Source: an uncultured Mycoplasmatota bacterium
GTDB lineage: Bacteria; Bacillota_I; Bacilli_A; RF39; UBA660
Reading direction: 5' to 3'
Assembly: GCA_946491675.1 (NCBI GenBank)
Contig: CAMLYN010000043.1
Location: forward strand, 1-8,374
Length of the DNA stretch: 8,374 nucleotides
Part shown: positions 1 through 7,212 of the stretch, in pieces
How positions within the stretch are numbered: position 1 is the stretch's first letter
How the letters are laid out: every line of letters starts with the position of its first letter
Program-made: the position numbers and the translations under genes
The notes under the pieces: model-generated
What the model saw: the letters and a program-made list of their open reading frames with translations, nothing else
Databases searched by the model: none
What the model was told of the DNA's origin: nothing

Positions 1-65
1 AGTCAATATACAAATTACACACACACGGAATATTTATTAAATATTTTTAATAAAAACTAAAGATT
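1..65. other. Intergenic end of window downstream of mfd
   Basis: This strip holds no coding frame I can support. Besides the end of the mfd terminator it contains an all-A/T palindrome at 33-54 (9-base arms, 4-base loop) and a short (AC)5 run at 17-26. Neither matches a recognised regulatory site. Confidence 0.5.
33..54. repeat. All-A/T inverted repeat
   Basis: The arms TTTATTAAA (33-41) and TTTAATAAA (46-54) are perfect reverse complements around the 4-base loop TATT. There is no G or C in the stem and no T run after it on the minus strand, so it does not look like a terminator. It starts inside the T tract of the mfd terminator hairpin and so competes with or extends that structure. Confidence 0.5.
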
Positions 66-76
66 TTACTCTTTAG
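52..76 (-). terminator. Likely intrinsic terminator after mfd
   Basis: Read on the minus strand, CTAAAGA (76-70) and TCTTTAG (63-57) form a perfect 7-base-pair stem with a 6-base loop GTAAAA, and five T residues (56-52) follow directly. The mfd stop codon at 68-66 lies in the loop. The stem has only two G-C pairs, which is weak for Bacillota terminators but reasonable for DNA this AT-rich. Its placement at the end of the gene run supports the call. Confidence 0.6.
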
Positions 77-3000
77 CTTTATCAATAACAAATAACAAAT
101 CAATTAAATAATAAATAAAATGTTTTTCTAGATTAGTTGTTTTTAAAGTAATAACTAAATTACCACCTATCATACCAAATTTAAAATCATGACTTATATT
201 TAAAGTATCTAAAAATAACTTTTCACCATCTATTTTAGAAGTAATTTCTTTATCTAACATTATTTCCACACTATTATTAGTTTGCTTAACTTTTCTAATC
301 TTAAGTTTATTAGCTAAAGACTCAAACCATTCTTCATACATATAAATTAATAATTTATCTGATATTTTACCAAATCGATCTTCTAATTCTTTTTGAACAG
401 ATATTAGTTTATCATAACTATCAATTTCATTAATTTTCTTATGGATTTCAATTTTTAATTCTTCTTCTTTTACATAATTATCATCAATATAGGTATCTAC
501 TTCAATTAATGGTTGAGTATCTTCTTCTTTCTCTACTTCAATACCTTTTAATTTATCAATTTCTTGTTTAAGTAATTCAGTAAATAATTCAATCCCAACA
601 CTATCAACAAAACCAGCTTGTTCACTACCTAAAAAGTCACCTGCACCTCTTAGTGATAAATCACGCATCGCAATTGATAAACCACTACCTAATTCTGTAA
701 ATTCTTTAATTGCATTTAATCTTTTATGTGCTATTTCAGATAAGATTTTACTATTATCATACATTAAATAACAATAAGCAATTTTATTAGTTCGACCAAC
801 GCGACCTCTTAATTGATATAATTGCGATAAACCAAATTTATCAGCATCAATCACAATTAAAGTATTAGCATTAGGTATATCGATTCCTGTTTCAATAATT
901 GTTGTACATAATAAAACATCAAATTCTTTATTAATAAATTTAAGCATAATATCTTCTAATTCTAATTTATTCATTCTTCCATGAGCACAAATAATTTTCG
1001 CATCAGGTACTAAAGATGAAATCTCTTCTAATTTACTATTCATATTATCAATCCGATTATATAGTAAAAATACTTGACCATTACGTGATAATTCTTTATA
1101 AATAGCATCTTTAATTAATTTTTTATTATAAGAAACAACATAAGTTTGAACAGGATAACGATTACTAGGCGGTGTTTCAATCGTTGATAAACCACGAATC
1201 CCTGATAATGACATTTGTAAAGTTCTAGGTATTGGTGTAGCTGATAAAGTTAAAACATCAATATTATTTTTTAATTTTTTTATCTTTTCTTTATGAGTAA
1301 CTCCAAAACGTTGTTCTTCATCAATAATCAATAATCCTAAGTCTTTATAAATTATATCATCGTTAAGCAATTTATGTGTACCTATTACAAAATCTACTTT
1401 ACCTTCTTTTGTTTCTTCCACTATTTCTTTAAATTTTTTATTTGTCATAAACCGATTAACTAATCTAATATTAACCGGAAATGATTTAAAGCGTTCTAAA
1501 GCATTTAAATAATGTTGATTGGATAAAATAGTCGTTGGACAAAGTAGTGCTACTTGTTTGCCCGATAAAATTGCTTTAAAAGCTGCTCTAAAAGCAATTT
1601 CTGTTTTTCCATATCCAACATCACCACATAACAATCGATCCATCGGATGAGGACTTTCCATATCTTTTTTTATCTCTTCCCAGACTTTTAATTGATCAGG
1701 AGTTTCTTCATAAGGAAATTCTTTATCAAATTGAATCTGATTTTCATCATCAGCATTAAATTTAAAACCAAGCTTTAATTCTCTTAAAGCAAATAATTTA
1801 AGCAATTCATTAGCAATATCCCTAGCTTTAGCTTTAGCTCTTAATTTAACTTTAGTCCATTCTGTTGTTCCTAATTTATTTAATTTCGGTTCATAACCTT
1901 CTTTGGAACTATATTTACTAATCATTTCGATTTTTTCAACAGGAATATATAGTTTATCGCCACCTTTATATTCAAGTTGTAAATAGTCTTTATTTAAACC
2001 ATTTTTAGTAATAGTTTTCATTCCTAAATAACGACCTATTCCATGAATATTATGAACAATATAATCACCGATTTCTAATTTAGTAACATCTTTGATTCTT
2101 GTCCCATATTTGAAATTAGTTTTATAAGGAATAATTTTACTATTTTTATTAAATATTTCATTTTCACTAATAAAAACATAATTTTTATAAATAAATCCTT
2201 CATTAATATTAAAAACAACTATATTTATTTTATTTTCATATATTTCGTTAATATTAGTAAAAACACATTCAATTTCATCAATTATTTTATTAGCTTGATA
2301 GCGATTAGATACACAAATGACAACAGTTTTTTTCTTAATATATTTATTTAGTATATCTTTCATTACTTCAACATTAATAAATTTATCTTCTAACTTATAA
2401 GCATCATAATTTATATCAAAAGTATCTTTTTGATATAGATTTATTGAATCATAATTAGGAAAATCGTGAAAATATTTAGTATTTTGATCTAAATTATTAC
2501 TATTATTATAATCAAATACCTCTTCTAATAAATTATTATATCCTATTTTAATATCATCTAATTCATTATAAAATAGTAATCCATTCATATATTCATAAAT
2601 ATTAGAACTACCATATTTAATTAAATCACGGTGATGATATTCAAAATCAATATCTTTATCAATTAAAAATTCTGAATTTGGTACAATTTCTATTTCTTTA
2701 GTAGTATCAATAGTCAACTGGGTATTAATATCGAAAAATCTAATTGATTCGATTTCATCCCCCCAAAACTCAATTCTAATCGGATTATTATAATTAATTG
2801 GAAAAATATCTAAAACATAACCACGAATAGCCATTTCGCCTGTTTTATTAACTATTGCATTTCTCTCATAACCAATATTATAAAATTTTTGAGTTAGATT
2901 TTGAATATCAAAAGAATCTCCCACTTTTAATTTCACATAACTATTAATAAAATTAGTTTTAGTAGGTAAAAATCTTAAATATCCCATTAAATTAGTAACA

Positions 3001-3299
3001 ACAATTCCTTTATTATTTTTAACAATACTATCTAAAGTTTCTAAACGAGTCATTTTAAAATCTGGAGAAATAGCCAAAACTTCACTAGTCATAAAATCAT
3101 CCATCGGAAAAAAATAAACTTCATTAACATAATTTTTTAAAGTTTGATAAAATTTATTAGCTTCATATAAACTATTACAAACAACTAAAATTAAGTTGCC
3201 ATTATAACAATTACTAATATAAATACATTTTAATTCATCAGTTAAGCCACCAATTTCTTTACTATTATAGTCATCAAATAATTTATTAAAAATATTCAT
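66..3299 (-). CDS. mfd: Transcription-repair coupling factor Mfd (1077 aa)
   Basis: Mfd is a DNA translocase that binds RNA polymerase stalled at a lesion, pushes it off and recruits UvrA. Reading along the protein, residues about 1-190 form the UvrB-like module (FFPMDD near 63-68, EFWGDE near 177-182). A CarD-like RNA-polymerase interaction domain lies near 405-465 (GDYIVHNIHGIGRYLG). The helicase core has Walker A GDVGYGKTE at 559-567, the DEEQ box at 660-663, SATPIPRT at 686-693 and QLRGRVGR at 829-836. The TRG translocation motif (MRDLSLRGAGDFLG) is near 878-891, and the C-terminal D7 domain fills about 935-1077. All catalytic motifs are intact. The protein is about 100 residues shorter than B. 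subtilis Mfd, with the loss in the N-terminal half. The ATG has an excellent ribosome site, GGAGGTGA, at 3303-3310. It follows pth by 36 bases, as in B. subtilis where pth and mfd are close neighbours. Stop is TAA. Confidence 0.99.
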   Translation of the reverse strand: MNIFNKLFDDYNSKEIGGLTDELKCIYISNCYNGNLILVVCNSLYEANKFYQTLKNYVNEVYFFPMDDFMTSEVLAISPDFKMTRLETLDSIVKNNKGIVVTNLMGYLRFLPTKTNFINSYVKLKVGDSFDIQNLTQKFYNIGYERNAIVNKTGEMAIRGYVLDIFPINYNNPIRIEFWGDEIESIRFFDINTQLTIDTTKEIEIVPNSEFLIDKDIDFEYHHRDLIKYGSSNIYEYMNGLLFYNELDDIKIGYNNLLEEVFDYNNSNNLDQNTKYFHDFPNYDSINLYQKDTFDINYDAYKLEDKFINVEVMKDILNKYIKKKTVVICVSNRYQANKIIDEIECVFTNINEIYENKINIVVFNINEGFIYKNYVFISENEIFNKNSKIIPYKTNFKYGTRIKDVTKLEIGDYIVHNIHGIGRYLGMKTITKNGLNKDYLQLEYKGGDKLYIPVEKIEMISKYSSKEGYEPKLNKLGTTEWTKVKLRAKAKARDIANELLKLFALRELKLGFKFNADDENQIQFDKEFPYEETPDQLKVWEEIKKDMESPHPMDRLLCGDVGYGKTEIAFRAAFKAILSGKQVALLCPTTILSNQHYLNALERFKSFPVNIRLVNRFMTNKKFKEIVEETKEGKVDFVIGTHKLLNDDIIYKDLGLLIIDEEQRFGVTHKEKIKKLKNNIDVLTLSATPIPRTLQMSLSGIRGLSTIETPPSNRYPVQTYVVSYNKKLIKDAIYKELSRNGQVFLLYNRIDNMNSKLEEISSLVPDAKIICAHGRMNKLELEDIMLKFINKEFDVLLCTTIIETGIDIPNANTLIVIDADKFGLSQLYQLRGRVGRTNKIAYCYLMYDNSKILSEIAHKRLNAIKEFTELGSGLSIAMRDLSLRGAGDFLGSEQAGFVDSVGIELFTELLKQEIDKLKGIEVEKEEDTQPLIEVDTYIDDNYVKEEELKIEIHKKINEIDSYDKLISVQKELEDRFGKISDKLLIYMYEEWFESLANKLKIRKVKQTNNSVEIMLDKEITSKIDGEKLFLDTLNISHDFKFGMIGGNLVITLKTTNLEKHFIYYLIDLLFVIDKAKE

Positions 3300-3315
3300 G
3301 ATTCACCTCCAAGCC

Positions 3316-3337
3316 AAAAAAGATACATTTAGTATCT
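3316..3337 (-). terminator. Weak terminator-like hairpin between pth and mfd
   Basis: On the minus strand AGATAC (3337-3332) pairs with GTATCT (3326-3321) around a 5-base loop TAAAT, and five T residues follow (3320-3316). The first arm overlaps the pth TAG stop. Two of the six pairs are G-C. The mfd ribosome site begins 6 bases after the T run, so any transcript reaching mfd must read through this element. It could be a partial terminator that lowers mfd expression, or a chance AT-rich palindrome. Confidence 0.4.
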
Positions 3338-3887
3338 AGTTATATTTATTCATTAAATTTTCAAAAGACAAACTAACAAAATCATCAATAATATCTGGCA
3401 TTATTTTTATAACATTATTTAACTTAGCTAGTTCTTCATCACTAAATTTACCTAATACATAATCAATCATATCAATATTATTTTTAGAAATACCAATTTT
3501 TATTCGTTTATATTCATTAGTTTTTAAATTATTTTCGATATTTTTTAGACCATTATGTCCACCCGATCCGCCTTTATAGCGAATTTTAAACGTTCCTATT
3601 TCTAAAGACATATCGTCATGAATAATAAGAATATCATTAATATCAATTTTAAAATAATTAATGTATTTTATAATAACATCACCAGATAGATTCATATATT
3701 TTTGTGGTTTTAAAAACATTACTTTTTCGCCGTTAATATTAGTTTCACCATAAAGTCCATCAAATTTATTTTTATTAAGTTCTAAATTATGCTTTTTTAA
3801 ATATTCATCTATTACCATAAATCCTACATTATGACGAGTATTATTATATTCATTTCCCTTATTTCCCAAACCGACAATTAGTTTCAC
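3336..3887 (-). CDS. pth: Peptidyl-tRNA hydrolase Pth (183 aa)
   Basis: Pth cleaves the ester bond of peptidyl-tRNAs released early from ribosomes and recycles the tRNA in the cytoplasm. The bacterial family signature is complete: VGLGNKG at residues 5-11, TRHNVGF at 17-23 with the catalytic His19, YMNLSG at 64-69 with the substrate-binding Asn66, HDD at 90-92, and GGHNGLK at 109-115 with Asn112. Length is normal for the family. I start it at the GTG at 3885-3887, because the family N-terminus (VKLIVGLGN) begins there and an AGAGGTG ribosome site lies at 3894-3900. The open frame continues 22 residues further upstream, but that part lies inside rsmI and matches nothing in the family. The gene begins one base after the rsmI stop. 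The TAG stop is overlapped by a small hairpin that precedes mfd. Confidence 0.98.
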   Translation of the reverse strand: MKLIVGLGNKGNEYNNTRHNVGFMVIDEYLKKHNLELNKNKFDGLYGETNINGEKVMFLKPQKYMNLSGDVIIKYINYFKIDINDILIIHDDMSLEIGTFKIRYKGGSGGHNGLKNIENNLKTNEYKRIKIGISKNNIDMIDYVLGKFSDEELAKLNNVIKIMPDIIDDFVSLSFENLMNKYN

Positions 3888-3888
3888 T

Positions 3889-4731
3889 TTATTCACCTCT
3901 TTTGTGATATTCACTATACACTTCATTTTTATTAAGTTGGCGATCTTTCGCAACTTTTTTTATGGCATCTTTTACTTCAAAACCTTCTTTAATGTATAAA
4001 TTAACGTGTTCGACAATTGTCAAATTAGAAAATTGATTGACATTTTTATTTCCTTCAACAACAATTACAAATTCACCTTTTAAAACATCAAATTGAGCGA
4101 TTATTTCTTTGATTGTACCACGATAAATTTCCTCAAATTTCTTGGTTATTTCCCGGGAAATGCTACATTTTCTATTTCCCAATATTTCTAACATATCATT
4201 TAAAGTTTCTATTATTCGATGAGGTGATTCATAAAAAATTAATGTTGTATTGTAGTTTTTTAAATTTTCTAATTCCTTTTTTCTTTTACTACTTTTACTA
4301 TTTAAAAATCCAAAGAAGGTAAAAGGTAATGGTTCAATATCAGAAGTTATTAAAGCCGATACAAAAGCAGTAGAACCTGGAATTGATACAACATTATAGT
4401 TATTTTCAATGGCTGCTTTTGCCAAGTAATAACCAGGATCACTAATAATAGGAGTTCCACGATCTGTTACTAAACCAACATTCTGGTTATTATTTAAATA
4501 ACTTAATAATTTTTCAATATTTTCTTTTTCATTATATTGATGACTAGCTATTAATTTATTTTTAATTTCAAATTTATTCAATAATTGATTAGTAATTCTT
4601 GTATCTTCAGCAAAAATAACGCTAACATTCTTTAATGTTTCTAAAGCGCGATAAGTAATATCATCCATATTACCAATTGGTGTAGCTATTAAAAATAAAG
4701 TTGGTTTACCATCATAACTTTTTTGAATCAT
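3889..4731 (-). CDS. rsmI: 16S rRNA (cytidine(1402)-2'-O)-methyltransferase RsmI (280 aa)
   Basis: RsmI uses S-adenosylmethionine to methylate the 2'-OH of C1402 in the decoding centre of 16S rRNA. It belongs to the tetrapyrrole methylase fold. Motifs in order are LIATPIGNMDDIT at residues 14-26, AEDTR at 41-45, GTPIISDPGY at 92-101, SIPGSTAFVSAL at 116-127 and FYESPHR at 166-172. The C-terminal 50 residues look like the small helical domain found in full-length members. Two motif positions are unusual: TDRGTP replaces the common SDAGTP or SDAGxP, and PGST replaces PGPS. The ATG has AAGGTGA at 4738-4744 upstream, which overlaps the TGA stop of the preceding methyltransferase gene, so the two are probably translationally coupled. 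The position directly after a yabB-type gene matches B. subtilis yabC, except that the yazA gene between them is missing here. Stop is TAA. Confidence 0.97.
   Translation of the reverse strand: MIQKSYDGKPTLFLIATPIGNMDDITYRALETLKNVSVIFAEDTRITNQLLNKFEIKNKLIASHQYNEKENIEKLLSYLNNNQNVGLVTDRGTPIISDPGYYLAKAAIENNYNVVSIPGSTAFVSALITSDIEPLPFTFFGFLNSKSSKRKKELENLKNYNTTLIFYESPHRIIETLNDMLEILGNRKCSISREITKKFEEIYRGTIKEIIAQFDVLKGEFVIVVEGNKNVNQFSNLTIVEHVNLYIKEGFEVKDAIKKVAKDRQLNKNEVYSEYHKRGE
3894..3900 (-). promoter_or_regulatory. Ribosome binding site that fixes the pth GTG start
   Basis: AGAGGTG lies 6 bases before the GTG at 3887 and is encoded within the last codons of rsmI (Lys-Arg-Gly). It decides in favour of the GTG start over the longer open frame reaching 3953. 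Confidence 0.8.
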
Positions 4732-4743
4732 TCTTAATCACCT

Positions 4744-5463
4744 TCATTCAAAATACTTTTTAATTTGTTCTGTATATTCACCATTATCTAAATGTGTATA
4801 AATAGGGGGCAAAATTTTTAAACCTTCCTTACCATTTTTTGTTCCTTCAACTAATAATATATTAGCTTCCATATTAGTTTTAGGATAAATAAATTGAATT
4901 TTTTTAGGTTCAATATTATATTTTCGCATTGTTAAAATAATATCTAATAGCCGTTCTGGACGATGAACAATCGCAATATATCCATTATTTTTAAGTAATT
5001 TTTTAGCTATTTTAAAAATATCATCTAAGTTCAACTTTACTTCATGACGAGCTATAGTTTTATAATCATTTTTATTTAAATTGGAATTTTTATTTACTTT
5101 AAAAAAAGGTGGATTACAAGTAATTATATCAAAAGATTCTGTTTCAAACTGATTATAGATATCATTAATATCGCCATTAATAATTTCAATTTGATTATTT
5201 AAATTATTAATATCAACCGATTTTTTAGCCAGTTCAAACACATCTTTTTGGATCTCGACACCAATAATTTTAGCTTTTGTTTTAGTCGATAAAATTAAAG
5301 GTATCGGCGCATTTCCACAACCGATATCTAAAATTTTATTAACATTTTTATTTATTGTCACAAAGTTAGGTAATAGCACTGAATCCAAAGAAAAATTAAA
5401 CATTTGTGTATTCTGAACAATATAATAATCTTTAAAACCTAATAGATAATTAATTACTTCCAT
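4744..5463 (-). CDS. trmN6: YabB-type tRNA1(Val) (adenine(37)-N6)-methyltransferase (239 aa)
   Basis: This is a class I SAM-dependent methyltransferase of the YabB/YfiC group, whose E. coli member makes m6A at position 37 of tRNA-Val. The start (YIVQNTQMFNFSLDSVLL, residues 14-31) carries the family's characteristic FSLDSVLL block. Motif I is ILDIGCG at 44-50, the acidic residue that contacts SAM ribose is Glu70, and the target-amine motif NPPF is at 117-120, typical of N6-adenine methyltransferases. I chose the ATG at 5461-5463. An in-frame GTG at 5499 would add 12 residues, but it lies deep inside ricT, has no ribosome site, and adds nothing conserved. With this start the gene overlaps ricT by 14 bases. 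It ends in TGA, which helps show that TGA is a stop in this organism. The exact tRNA substrate in this species is inferred from the family. Confidence 0.92.
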   Translation of the reverse strand: MEVINYLLGFKDYYIVQNTQMFNFSLDSVLLPNFVTINKNVNKILDIGCGNAPIPLILSTKTKAKIIGVEIQKDVFELAKKSVDINNLNNQIEIINGDINDIYNQFETESFDIITCNPPFFKVNKNSNLNKNDYKTIARHEVKLNLDDIFKIAKKLLKNNGYIAIVHRPERLLDIILTMRKYNIEPKKIQFIYPKTNMEANILLVEGTKNGKEGLKILPPIYTHLDNGEYTEQIKKYFE

Positions 5464-6235
5464 CGATTTCGACAACTCCAATATCAGGTATATTAACACT
5501 ATATTTTTTATTTAAAATATCCAAATTTACAACTTTTCCTTTGCCACTTTCCGTTTCAACAATTGAACCTAGTTTTGGTAAATCTTTTCTATATTCTTTA
5601 TATGTTTCATCTTCATATTTTAAACAACATAAAAGTCTTCCACATACACCATTAATTTTATTTGGGTTAAGTGATAAGTTTTGATTTTTAGCCATGTTAA
5701 TAGAAATTGCTGCAATATCGGATTCAAAACGTGCACAACATAATTGACGACCACATAAACCACATCCACCAATTTCTTTAGCTTTATCCCGAACACCAAC
5801 TTGTCTTAATTCAATTCTTGTCTTGTAAAGATTAGCTAATTCTTTAGCTAATTGCCTAAAATCAACACGATTATCTGATAAAAATCTAAATAATAACTGT
5901 GAACGATCAAAAGTGAAATTGGCATCCATTATCTGCATATTTAGTTCTAATTTATTAATTAATTGTCGACATTTTTCTAAAGCCATTTCTGCATCACGTA
6001 AATTCTTTTTATGTTCTAAATAATCTTTTTTTGTTGATATTCTAATAACATCTTTAAGAGGTGTTCTTATTTTAGAATCATCAACGTTAAAAGGAGGTAA
6101 AATCACTTTACCAAATTGTAATCCTCTTTCTGTTTCAACAATTACGGTTACATTTCTTCTTAAATCCAAAGACTTAGGATTAAAATAATATATTTGCTTA
6201 GTATTTTCAAAAGCAATACCTACAACTCTAATCAT
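5450..6235 (-). CDS. ricT: RicT (YaaT), PSP1-domain Fe-S protein of the RicAFT complex (261 aa)
   Basis: RicT is the PSP1-domain subunit of the RicA-RicF-RicT complex, which in B. subtilis carries [4Fe-4S] clusters, promotes RNase Y-dependent maturation of operon mRNAs and affects sporulation, competence and biofilm. The N-terminus (MIRVVGIAFENTKQIYYF) and VIVETERGLQFGKV near residues 31-44 match the family. The PSP1 core covers about 60-150. The cysteine-rich segment holds Cys158, Cys161, Cys166, Cys167, Cys198, Cys203 and Cys204 in the patterns CGLCGRQLCC and CGRLLCC. The intervening MAKNQNLSLNP block is also strongly family-like. B. subtilis RicT is slightly longer, the difference being at the C-terminus. 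The ATG overlaps the holB stop as ATGA, with AAGGTGG at 6239-6245. Partners RicA (YmcA) and RicF (YlbF) are not in the window. Stop is TAA. Confidence 0.96.
   Translation of the reverse strand: MIRVVGIAFENTKQIYYFNPKSLDLRRNVTVIVETERGLQFGKVILPPFNVDDSKIRTPLKDVIRISTKKDYLEHKKNLRDAEMALEKCRQLINKLELNMQIMDANFTFDRSQLLFRFLSDNRVDFRQLAKELANLYKTRIELRQVGVRDKAKEIGGCGLCGRQLCCARFESDIAAISINMAKNQNLSLNPNKINGVCGRLLCCLKYEDETYKEYRKDLPKLGSIVETESGKGKVVNLDILNKKYSVNIPDIGVVEIDGSN
5476..5479 (-). promoter_or_regulatory. Weak, distant ribosome site for the yabB-type gene
   Basis: The only Shine-Dalgarno-like string before the chosen ATG is GGAG, 12 bases away, longer than the 5-9 base spacing of the other genes here. It lies inside the ricT coding end. 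Initiation probably relies on coupling to ricT translation, whose stop is 14 bases inside this gene. Confidence 0.45.
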
Positions 6236-7197
6236 TTTCCACCTTCTTCCATCTCAATTATAATTCGATCCATTAATAAATTCAAATTAGCATTATTATC
6301 TAAATAATTGCGATTTTCATTTAGTATTTTAATTTTTCTAATTAATGATTCAACTATATTTAAATTTGCGATTTTCTCTATTTCTTCTAAATAATCATCA
6401 AATATTTCCACAGGACAATTTATTTTATAATTTAAAACATCTTTATAAAAATAAATAACTATTAATATTGCCCAGGAAATATTTTCTTTATCTGGGAAAT
6501 AATTAAACCAATAATTATTCATATATAATAACACTTTTTTGTGATTTTTTTCATAATAATTAATAAATTTTAAAATATTAGTTATATTTTCTTTATTCAT
6601 TTCATCTTCAATAAATTTCTGATAATCTTCTTCAGTATCAGTTACTAATCGACCTATTTTTTGTAAAGTATTCTTATTTTTTAAAAGATTAGCTTGTCCA
6701 TTTAAAGAGATTATTTGACAGCGGGAAATAATTGTTTCTAATAGCTGATAAAGATTATTAGTTACTAAAATAGCAATTATTCCTTCTTGTGGTTCTTCTA
6801 AAAATTTTAAAATTGTATTAGCAGAATTAATGTTTAATTTTTCTGCTTTATTTATTATATAAATTTTTTTATTACCAATAATTGATTTTTTATTAAATTC
6901 TTCTTGCAATTCAATTAATTGTTCTTTTTTTATCCAATTACCATCTGGATTAATTACTTTCAATTCAGTAAAATTGCCATCATCGATCATTTGACATTGC
7001 ACACAATTTTGGCAATTAGGTTGTCCATTATTATAATTAGGACATAATAACAATTTAGCAAAATTCATTACTAACTTAAAACCATCGACATAACCATTAG
7101 TTTCAATTAAATAAGCGTGAGCATAACGTTTATTATTTAAAGTGTTGCTTATAATTTTATAAGCAATTGGTTGATTTTGTTTAAATTCTTCTAACAT
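6232..7197 (-). CDS. holB: DNA polymerase III subunit delta' HolB (321 aa)
   Basis: Delta-prime is the stator subunit of the clamp loader that places the beta sliding clamp on primed DNA. The N-terminus (NQPIAYKIISNTLNNKRYAHAYLIE) is the standard start of the family. A four-cysteine zinc site is present at Cys52, Cys62, Cys65 and Cys68. The AEKLNINSANTILKFLEEP block at 118-136 and the SRC motif at 158-160 are the conserved AAA+ signatures that supply the arginine finger. The segment where a P-loop would lie (ETNGYVDGFK, 32-41) has no usable Walker A, consistent with a subunit that does not hydrolyse ATP. The last 130 residues are poorly conserved, as usual. I use the ATG at 7195-7197 because AAGGAAG at 7206-7212 is 8 bases upstream; the GTG three codons earlier is too close to it. 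Followed by ricT as in B. subtilis. It ends in TGA. Confidence 0.94.
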   Translation of the reverse strand: MLEEFKQNQPIAYKIISNTLNNKRYAHAYLIETNGYVDGFKLVMNFAKLLLCPNYNNGQPNCQNCVQCQMIDDGNFTELKVINPDGNWIKKEQLIELQEEFNKKSIIGNKKIYIINKAEKLNINSANTILKFLEEPQEGIIAILVTNNLYQLLETIISRCQIISLNGQANLLKNKNTLQKIGRLVTDTEEDYQKFIEDEMNKENITNILKFINYYEKNHKKVLLYMNNYWFNYFPDKENISWAILIVIYFYKDVLNYKINCPVEIFDDYLEEIEKIANLNIVESLIRKIKILNENRNYLDNNANLNLLMDRIIIEMEEGGK

Positions 7198-7205
7198 AAT
7201 ACTCA

Positions 7206-7212
7206 CTTCCTT
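7206..7212 (-). promoter_or_regulatory. Ribosome binding site that fixes the holB ATG start
   Basis: AAGGAAG is 8 bases from the ATG at 7197 and directly abuts the bofA stop codon. Its last G is the first base of the in-frame GTG at 7206, which is therefore unlikely to be the start. Confidence 0.75.

Noticed and set aside
17..26. (AC)5 dinucleotide run as a phase-variable tract
   Set aside because: Five units is short, it is intergenic, and no promoter or coding start next to it is visible.
3338..3372. Possible mfd promoter in the end of pth (TTGAAA followed by TATAAC)
   Set aside because: The spacing of 14 bases is too short for a normal sigma-A promoter, and the -10 would be followed at once by the terminator-like hairpin.
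3888..3953. N-terminal extension of pth by 22 residues
   Set aside because: It overlaps the end of rsmI, is not conserved in Pth, and the GTG at 3887 has its own ribosome site directly before the family N-terminus.
4113..4322. Plus-strand open frame of 69 codons inside rsmI
   Set aside because: It is antisense to well-conserved RsmI motifs, has a Phe/Tyr/Leu-rich composition typical of a shadow of AT-rich coding DNA, and has no ribosome site.
4744..4746. TGA read as tryptophan (Mycoplasma code)
   Set aside because: Read-through here and at 6232-6234 would run across clear ribosome sites and into neighbouring genes in the wrong frame, and the tryptophans I checked in Mfd and HolB are all TGG.
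5464..5499. N-terminal extension of the yabB-type gene from a GTG at 5499
   Set aside because: There is no ribosome site before it, and the 12 added residues are simply ricT codons in another frame.
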